A DNA stretch of 13,065 nt from Flavobacterium psychrophilum (GTDB taxonomy: Bacteria; Bacteroidota; Bacteroidia; Flavobacteriales; Flavobacteriaceae), in the NCBI GenBank assembly GCA_003243255.1, contig QFQM01000119.1, forward strand, positions 1-13,065. The letters run 5' to 3'. The notes under the pieces are model-generated. The model was not told the origin of the DNA. It searched no databases and saw nothing but the letters and a program-made list of their open reading frames with translations. Both the position numbers and the translations under genes were made by a program. Positions 8,926 through 13,065 of the stretch are shown one piece after another (position 1 is the first letter of the stretch; every line of letters begins with the position of its first letter).

Positions 8926-9447
8926 ATGACACTAAAGAAAGAACCTAAAATCTTAAGACGTAGCCTCGCGACAATCATCGACTACGGACTTTACCTGATA
9001 TTTTTTAGTTGGTTAGTGATGACATACGGGAGACCTAATGACGAAGGGGGGTACACATTAAGCAACGACCCAAAAGGCGGGTGGATTTTCGTTGTCTGGA
9101 TTATTTACTTTCCAATCATTGAATCAATCAGTGGACAGACACCTGGAAAACTGCTTTTAGGACTTAGGGTTGTAACAAAGAATGGGAATCCAATTTCATT
9201 TGTACAGGCATTCAAGAGGCACCTGGTTGACATGATTGACTTCTTCTTTTTTGGAATAGTTGCAATCATAACCATTAAAAACACTCCAGACCATCAAAGA
9301 GTTGGGGACTTATGGGCAAAGACAATTGTTATTGGCGGGGATAGTGTTATATGCACAAATTGCAAAGAGTCGTTGACTTTGACACCGACAGAGATAATGA
9401 GCAAAGAGTTTGTATGTCCGTTATGCAGGACAACGGTAAAAATGTAG
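8926..9447 (+). CDS. RDD family membrane protein with C-terminal zinc-ribbon-like tail (cassette gene)
   Basis: From the ATG at 8926 the product has 173 residues. RDD-family features in order: RRSLATIIDYGLYLIFFSWL (first membrane segment with the conserved Arg and Asp), a second membrane segment about 53-69 (WIFVVWIIYFPIIE), the loop SGQTPGKLLLGLRVV, a helix around 105-122, and DHQRVGDLWAKTIVI. Then CTNCKES...CPLCRTT gives two Cys pairs, probably a small zinc ribbon. RDD proteins are membrane proteins of mostly unknown, sometimes transport-related, function. Earlier in-frame ATGs (8878, 8896) exist; 8878 lies inside the recombination site, and 8926 follows the Bacteroidota-like context AAACAAAATG. 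It is followed after 14 bases by the zinc-ribbon gene at 9462, so the two share a cassette. Confidence 0.85.
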   Translation: MTLKKEPKILRRSLATIIDYGLYLIFFSWLVMTYGRPNDEGGYTLSNDPKGGWIFVVWIIYFPIIESISGQTPGKLLLGLRVVTKNGNPISFVQAFKRHLVDMIDFFFFGIVAIITIKNTPDHQRVGDLWAKTIVIGGDSVICTNCKESLTLTPTEIMSKEFVCPLCRTTVKM

Positions 9448-9461
9448 AGGGTAGAAAGAAC

Positions 9462-10091
9462 GTGGACAAAGAAACTGTTAACTATATTAGACACTATTTC
9501 AGCAACTTAATGACTGACGATGAAAAGTTAGCATTGAAGTATCACATGTACACTTACAAAACCGAGGACCCAAAAATGAGGAAATTGATGGTTGAGAAAG
9601 ATTGGATTAGCGAACAACCTGAGATACAAAAGTTTCTGAAGGATGGTTATGATGACTTTGAATTAAGAACTGCACTTCGAATAATTACAGAGAGTGCAGA
9701 TAAAATTTTCTTCAATAATTGTCCAAAATGTAAAAGACTTGCACGGACTCCGTATGCAAGACAATGTCGACATTGTGGACACGCCTGGCATGAGTTGACA
9801 GCAGCACAATTTAAACTTGAGAGTACTTTTCAATTAACGAACAGACCATTTTTTCTCTTGGGACAAATAACTAAAGGAAAAATTATGGAAGGCCAATTCA
9901 TCGATTTAACAATGTTAGGACTAAACAAAAAACCTAAAATCGAAATAATTGAATTCGCACTTAAAAGTCAAGACGGAAAAGTTCGGGAAGACATCGCACT
10001 TGGCACCAATGACCTAACCGAACAAGAGAAAGCATATGTGAAAAGAATTCACTCCTTTGGGAGACCATTTGACATAGTAAAAGAAAGATGA
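9462..10091 (+). CDS. Zinc-ribbon protein of unknown function (cassette gene, C-terminus possibly frameshifted)
   Basis: The GTG at 9462 gives 209 residues without overlap with the RDD gene; ATG at 9423 or 9414 would overlap it. The first about 80 residues are helical (YIRHYFSNLMTDDEKLALKY, then DDFELRTALRIITES). Next comes a four-Cys zinc ribbon, CPKCKRLARTPYARQCRHCG (87-106), and a tail with beta strands. The zinc ribbon echoes the Cys pairs at the end of the upstream RDD protein. At the end the frame stops at TGA (10089-10091). Dropping one A in GAAAGATG (about 10083-10090) would continue as KEDESAGLDYKIIEKLSGAE, ending at TAG 10144-10146 and overlapping the next ATG (10140). I suspect a one-base frameshift. 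No family name is assigned. Confidence 0.72.
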   Translation: MDKETVNYIRHYFSNLMTDDEKLALKYHMYTYKTEDPKMRKLMVEKDWISEQPEIQKFLKDGYDDFELRTALRIITESADKIFFNNCPKCKRLARTPYARQCRHCGHAWHELTAAQFKLESTFQLTNRPFFLLGQITKGKIMEGQFIDLTMLGLNKKPKIEIIEFALKSQDGKVREDIALGTNDLTEQEKAYVKRIHSFGRPFDIVKER

Positions 10092-10139
10092 GTCTGCAGG
10101 ACTGGATTATAAAATCATTGAAAAATTGAGCGGTGCAGA

Positions 10140-10453
10140 ATGCTAGAACCTAAGGCAAAAACTAAAACAAAGAATTTCCTGAGACATATTGAACTCCTGG
10201 GACAAAACTCAACTGACAGAATAGTAGAAGGATTTGAGACGACAGAAAAGGAATTAATAAAACAATTCATATCGGACACATCAGACTTTATTGAACACAA
10301 TGAATGGGGTGTTGGACTAGAGAATCCCTTACTGATATTTATGAAATTGGCTTCTCTGTTGACAAGAAGGCGATTGATTTAGCGAAAGACGCAATCAAAG
10401 AATGCAAGATGGATTATAAAGACTGGACATTCATTGAAGAGTTGGTGAAATAA
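10140..10453 (+). pseudogene. MafI-family-like immunity protein, frameshifted
   Basis: The ATG at 10140 opens 61 good codons ending DFIEHNEWGVGLE, then the frame goes wrong and stops at 10382. The other frame, from GAA (10322), continues SLTDIYEIGFSVDKKAIDLA and on to FIEELVK, stopping at TAA 10451-10453. Joined, they give about 104 residues with the MafI immunity pattern: helical N-terminus, then FIxHNEWGxxLE, a YE-containing helix and a closing helix. The shift fits duplication of two bases (AG) at CTAGAGAATC, 10320-10323. MafI proteins neutralise secreted polymorphic toxins; no toxin is visible nearby, so this would be an orphan immunity gene. Its start overlaps the likely original stop of the zinc-ribbon gene. 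A sequencing error is the main alternative to real decay. Confidence 0.62.
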
Positions 10454-10460
10454 AAACGAC

Positions 10461-10591
10461 CTACAACAAAATGTTTATGCCCGCTTGGGGTGATGTGTAA
10501 ATTTGCAGTTTTGTTTTCTTAACTTCGTTCGGCAACGTGGGGCAGTGGCGCGCATCGAAAACCCAAGCCGTCATAATCATAAACGTTGGCA
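10461..10591 (+). repeat. attC-like site
   Basis: The left arm CTACAACAAAATGTTTATGC (10461-10480) pairs with CATAAACGTTGGCAG (10579-10593), with the AAA of the left arm bulged. An inner stem GCTTGGG (10484-10490) / CCCAAGC (10562-10568) continues the hairpin. The centre 10495-10545 matches 6481-6531 at 44 of 51 bases. It starts 7 bases after a stop codon, and its right core is GTTGGC. Confidence 0.75.
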
Positions 10592-10630
10592 GTAATATTT
10601 CTTGGACAATTGTGCTGTAAAAAAAAAACC

Positions 10631-10981
10631 ATGGACGCAGAACAACAGAGACGAAAGAGAGAAAGGGAATTTTTGGACAACTATATTTTCGTTGGACTGG
10701 AGAATTTAAATGATGGGTTTGATTCATCTGACATTAAATACTTTTCCGAAGAGGATTTTGCAATTGTCATACAAAGAATAAGGAAACTGGGACTTGGAAT
10801 TTATGGTATTGAACCATGGAAAGACGGAGATTATTACGGAGTTCAAGTTCATGAGCAGGTGACAGAAGATCCTACTGACCCTAATTGGTATGAAGAAGCA
10901 TTCAAGGACTTCAAGAGCACCGGAGAGAAGTTACTTTACGCTGCGACATATCACATTCCTGACAGGCATTTAGTGGGGTAG
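10631..10981 (+). CDS. Small acidic cytoplasmic protein of unknown function (cassette gene)
   Basis: The ATG at 10631 gives 116 residues. An upstream TTG frame would begin inside the recombination core and add cysteine- and lysine-rich leader translation, so it is rejected. The protein has a charged helix (AEQQRRKREREFLDNYIF), then FDSSDIKYFSEEDFAIVIQR, a strand and turn GLGIYGIEPWKDGDYYGVQV, and a closing helix with DPTDPNWYEEAFKDFKSTGE. There is no signal peptide. Small acidic alpha/beta proteins of this kind in Bacteroidota cassette-like loci are often immunity proteins, and a MafI-like gene is the previous neighbour. That is context, not proof. Only a half-site follows it. Confidence 0.72.
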   Translation: MDAEQQRRKREREFLDNYIFVGLENLNDGFDSSDIKYFSEEDFAIVIQRIRKLGLGIYGIEPWKDGDYYGVQVHEQVTEDPTDPNWYEEAFKDFKSTGEKLLYAATYHIPDRHLVG

Positions 10982-10988
10982 AAATACT

Positions 10989-11011
10989 ACTGCCAACAAT
11001 GGCTTTTTATG
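10989..11011 (+). repeat. attC-like left half-site (right half missing)
   Basis: CTGCCAACAATGGC, starting 8 bases after the stop codon at 10981, matches the left arm of the site at 8803 (GGCCAACAATGC). No complementary CGTTGGC arm follows: the next gene starts at 11009 inside it. Either a deletion removed most of the site or two cassettes fused. Confidence 0.55.
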
Positions 11012-11485
11012 AAAAAGATACTTGTAATCATTTTAATCTCTTTGGGACTTGGGACAGCTTATTCTCAAGACAAGTCATTGTATGATATTGAGACGGACAC
11101 AATTGTTCTTATAAATTTCGATGAAAGTAATTTAGGGACTCAAAAGAAAATGAGACTTCTTGAAGCTCGACAACAAAACCGAATATCTGACGCGTGGGAC
11201 TTAAAACAATTCTACGCGATTGATTCAAAGTGGTTTAAGCGCTACATGGACAAGCTGGACAAGGAATTGAAGAAGGGGAAAATCAATTATAAATTTATTT
11301 CAACTCCTAATAGTTCAAGTACAGGTGACAATTATTTGCTAACTACTGACTTTACGATTGAAGAATCGAAGAGTGGAAAGAATTTAATAATTTTTATGAC
11401 CTCTACCTTGTTGGATAAGTACGGAAAACTGATACTGGACGGAGACGCAACCGGAATAATAAAACAATTGAGAGAGCGGAAATAA
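11009..11485 (+). CDS. Exported protein of unknown function (cassette gene)
   Basis: The 158-residue product starts MKKILVIILISLGLGTAYSQ, a signal peptide cleaved after YSQ, so it should reach the periplasm. The mature chain has a polar N-terminal part (ETDTIVLINFDESNLGTQKK), a helical and basic middle (WFKRYMDKLDKELKKGKINY), then strands (NYLLTTDFTIEE, LIIFMTSTLLDKYGKLIL) and a C-terminal helix. No family is recognised. The start overlaps the residual half-site. Its stop codon lies 3 bases before the recombinase tail at 11488, with no inverted-repeat site between. That abrupt junction suggests that a deletion or recombination joined this gene to the recombinase end. Confidence 0.75.
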   Translation: MKKILVIILISLGLGTAYSQDKSLYDIETDTIVLINFDESNLGTQKKMRLLEARQQNRISDAWDLKQFYAIDSKWFKRYMDKLDKELKKGKINYKFISTPNSSSTGDNYLLTTDFTIEESKSGKNLIIFMTSTLLDKYGKLILDGDATGIIKQLRERK

Positions 11486-11487
11486 AA

Positions 11488-11592
11488 CGCATCACACGCT
11501 CCTCTAAGACTACTGAGCTGTACACCCATGTATCTACGCGTAATTTTAGAGACATTAAAAGTCCGCAGGATAATTTAAACCTGCCATTTTGA
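11488..11592 (+). pseudogene. C-terminal remnant of a tyrosine recombinase (integrase)
   Basis: The frame beginning CGC at 11488 reads SSKTTELYTHVSTRNF, then RDIKSPQDNL, and ends at TGA 11590-11592, about 34 codons. The pattern KTTExYTHVS with the nucleophilic Tyr, followed by a KSPxDNL tail, is the last helix and C-terminus of Bacteroidota XerC/D- or integron-type tyrosine recombinases. The rest, including the Arg/His catalytic residues, is absent: upstream is the unrelated exported-protein gene. The protein could not be active. Repeat A copy 2 starts 1 base after its stop codon, so the repeat may once have lain just downstream of an intact recombinase. Whether that enzyme moved these cassettes cannot be told from this piece. 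Confidence 0.8.
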
Positions 11593-11593
11593 G

Positions 11594-11701
11594 ATACCTG
11601 AGATTTGGCGGACATTAGAAAGGCAACCAGTTCTGGTAATGCGAAAAGTACTACAGACAAAAGGAATATAAACGACATGCGTTTAGCCAATTGTTATGGC
11701 G
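11594..11701 (+). repeat. Repeat A copy 2: putative recombinase-proximal recombination site
   Basis: Starts ATACCTGAGATTTGGCGGA, as in copy 1 at 5377, and ends with ACGACATGCGTTTAGCCAAT, TGTTATGGCG. It lies between the recombinase remnant and the gene at 11744. Differences from copy 1 are scattered substitutions and a few one-base gaps. The arrangement recombinase end, repeat, first gene resembles int-attI-cassette order in co-directional integrons. Confidence 0.68.
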
Positions 11702-11743
11702 CATGGTTCTCAAGAAGTGACTCATTTAAAAATTAATAAAACG

Positions 11744-12346
11744 ATGTCTCGACTTTTACTTTGTTTTCTTTTAGCTGGACAAATTGGCACCCTTGCACAA
11801 GTAGCAAGCGACAGTTTGAAAAATCGGGACAATTACATTATAAATACGACATCTTATAAGAAAGGGATATACAAAACTTTTGACGAGTTTAAGTACAACA
11901 ATCCGTCCGGTTTGGACTACTTTAAATTTGATGGAAAAAACATCTTGGTCTCTGACGGTAAAACAGGGAGACTAAAGAAATTAAAAAAGAGAGAAATTTG
12001 GGGTTTTTCTGACGGTTCGAAAATATTTGTTAGTTGGAACAAGTACAACGAGATTTTGGAGAAGGGTAGATATTGTTACTTTAAAGAGAGAGGAACCAGA
12101 ATAGCATTTGGTATATCTGCATTCCCTTTTATGATATTACCAATTCCATATCCATACAAGGACGAGATCATAATCAACTACAATACTGGAAAACCGTTTG
12201 TCCTTTCTAAAAGACTTTTAAAGAAAATTCTGACGTCTGACGACCCAGAGTTGTTGAAAGAGTTTAAAAATGAAACAAGTAAGCGCAGAAAACTATTTGA
12301 CTACATCGTAAAGTATAACGACAGAAACGTTTCAAAGATAAAGTAG
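11744..12346 (+). CDS. Exported protein of unknown function (GIYxTFxEF type; cassette gene)
   Basis: The ATG at 11744 gives 200 residues with the signal peptide MSRLLLCFLLAGQIGTLAQ; the upstream in-frame ATG at 11696 lies in the recombination core. The mature part contains KKGIYKTFDEFKYNNPSG. A GIYxTFxEFxxNxPS segment recurs in secreted Bacteroidota proteins of unknown function (I recall it from DUF6563-type proteins). Then come SDGKTGRLKKLKKREIWGFS, a WNKYNEILEKGRYCYFKERG block, a hydrophobic stretch (FGISAFPFMILPIPYPY) and a basic helical C-terminus. It follows repeat A copy 2 by about 40 bases. Where its own 3' site would be, a group II intron end lies on the opposite strand. Confidence 0.75.
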   Translation: MSRLLLCFLLAGQIGTLAQVASDSLKNRDNYIINTTSYKKGIYKTFDEFKYNNPSGLDYFKFDGKNILVSDGKTGRLKKLKKREIWGFSDGSKIFVSWNKYNEILEKGRYCYFKERGTRIAFGISAFPFMILPIPYPYKDEIIINYNTGKPFVLSKRLLKKILTSDDPELLKEFKNETSKRRKLFDYIVKYNDRNVSKIK

Positions 12347-12367
12347 TGTGAGAAACCACGCACCATA

Positions 12368-12556
12368 ATCGAGTAGCCCGCCCCACTAGCATGAGTTAGC
12401 AGGGAGAGGCTCTCACACCACTGTACGTACGGGTCTCGTATACAGCGGTTCATTGAGTTGTGGAGAAATCTTTTCGTAGTAAGCGAGCAATGGTTCGTAT
12501 CCACGCTTGAGTAATCTTTGCAAGAGTATCACCAACTCACCATAAGAGAATTTCAT
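12368..12556 (-). mobile_element. Group II intron 3'-end remnant (domains V-VI), truncated
   Basis: On the minus strand ACCGCTGTATACGAGACCCG, continuing CGTACGTACAGTGGTGTGAGAG, forms a domain V-like hairpin (ACCGCTGTA with TACAGTGGT, inner ACG/CGT). It is followed by a C-rich and G-rich stem and the ending GGCTACTCGAT (12368-12378), the usual domain VI and 3' end of bacterial group II introns. Just upstream a 47-codon frame (12556-12413, MKFSYGELVILLQRLLKRGY and on to LYTRPVRTVV) overlaps domain V and is probably part of intron domain IV or a small associated frame. No reverse transcriptase or 5' end is present, so the intron is dead. The structural class is undetermined. Confidence 0.6.
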
Positions 12557-12654
12557 GATCTGAAATTATTCGATATCTTCGATACCCGTGCACATACTGG
12601 TACCCCGTTAGTGATCAGTAGTTTAACAAACTTCAGTAAACAAAAATGTAGACA

Positions 12655-13065
12655 ATGGGACTTTTTGACTTAATATTCGGCAAGACTATTAAAATTGAAA
12701 ATGACTTCTTCGGCCAAATGCTATTTCTTGGAGACCAAAAAGATCCAAGTAAAAGCCATTTTGAATGTCGCAGACATTTTAAGCCTTCCAACAAAGTCAT
12801 TGAAATCGGCATAGACGGCACGGAAACTGGTCCGTCACAAATTCAAGTCGATTTCTTTAGAAGTATAGAAGACCGATACAATGAGATCACTGATGCAGTA
12901 AGACCATTAATTGAGGAAGAATTTAGCAATTGGCAGGAGGGATTTCGAATAAAAGACTTCAATCAAGAGTTTGAGCCCGTTTATTTGCAACTACCAAGCT
13001 GTGAAAGTAACGTAGTTATCTGGGAAATCGCTTTTGAATCTGACCATGACAGAAATCACACGTTT
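12655..13065 (+). CDS. Hypothetical cytoplasmic protein, immunity-type DUF resemblance (partial, 3' end outside window)
   Basis: The ATG at 12655 opens 137 codons without a stop to the window edge. It begins MGLFDLIFGKTIKIENDFFG, reminiscent of the HEAT protein start MGLFxxIFG. It continues with FLGDQKDPSKSHFECRRHFK, then VIEIGIDGTETGPSQIQVDF, a helix FRSIEDRYNEITDAVRPLIE and further strands. The order short strand, weak W/F-rich hairpin, VEIxIxxxxxxPSxxQxxFF and a long helix recalls DUF6985/DUF2004-type proteins, which often serve as polymorphic-toxin immunity proteins. That is recalled similarity, not a search result. It lies about 100 bases past the intron remnant; GTTAGTG at 12608 may be a degraded recombination core before it. 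It continues the plus-strand cassette series. Confidence 0.7.
   Translation, partial: MGLFDLIFGKTIKIENDFFGQMLFLGDQKDPSKSHFECRRHFKPSNKVIEIGIDGTETGPSQIQVDFFRSIEDRYNEITDAVRPLIEEEFSNWQEGFRIKDFNQEFEPVYLQLPSCESNVVIWEIAFESDHDRNHTF

Noticed and set aside
5377..11701. The repeated ~110-base element considered as a CRISPR or IS terminal repeat
   Set aside because: Copies lie about 3 kb apart with genes between, there are no short regular spacers, and no transposase is present. Recombination sites fit better.
12301..12504. Minus-strand 67-codon frame ending in the 3' part of the gene at 11744
   Set aside because: It is an alternate frame through the intron remnant that runs antisense into the upstream coding region; the intron RNA explains the sequence better.

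Overview
The window looks like Bacteroidota chromosome, most likely the Cytophagales/Chitinophagales side. The evidence is a SusB-type GH97 glucosidase, a FISUMP-domain protein, promoter -7 boxes of the TAnnTTTG type, many short secreted proteins or lipoproteins, and few purine-rich ribosome sites. The genus cannot be named from sequence alone.

Positions 1 to about 4775 are balanced-GC, chromosome-like DNA. In order they hold a membrane-anchored winged-helix regulator (minus strand, cut by the window edge), a divergent exported YceI-family protein, an intrinsic terminator, a minus-strand GH97 alpha-glucosidase, a gene-free gap, and a FISUMP-domain protein. None of these looks unusual.

From about 4775-4940 to the end the DNA is visibly AT-richer and reads as an accessory cassette array. 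Short plus-strand genes, mostly unrelated to each other, are separated by imperfect inverted repeats of about 80 to 170 bases. Each complete spacer starts just after a stop codon with an arm of the type (C)YAACAAAATG or GCCAACAATG. Each ends just before the next gene with the complementary arm and a GTTRGC-like core. This is the layout of integron attC sites, and I read the region as an integrase-less cluster of attC-like sites (CALIN-like) in a Bacteroidote. The cargo is: a secreted protein of unknown function; a HEAT-repeat protein; a small lipoprotein; a three-gene cassette (RDD membrane protein, zinc-ribbon protein, frameshifted MafI-like immunity gene); a small acidic protein; two exported proteins; and a protein cut by the right edge that resembles immunity-type DUF domains.

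The array carries traces of the machinery that may have built it. The last 34 codons of a tyrosine recombinase, including the nucleophilic tyrosine region, lie at 11488-11592. They are followed directly by a repeat of about 110 bases that also occurs at 5377-5489 and, as its right half only, at 8238-8291. I infer that this repeat may be the recombinase-proximal (attI-like) site, and that the 8211-8291 site is a hybrid made by recombination. A group II intron 3' end lies antisense in the place where a cassette site would be expected (12368 to about 12556). There are also signs of decay: a headless lipoprotein gene at the left edge, a half-site at 10989-11011, a compound site at 6445-6617, and two frameshifts near 10086 and 10321.
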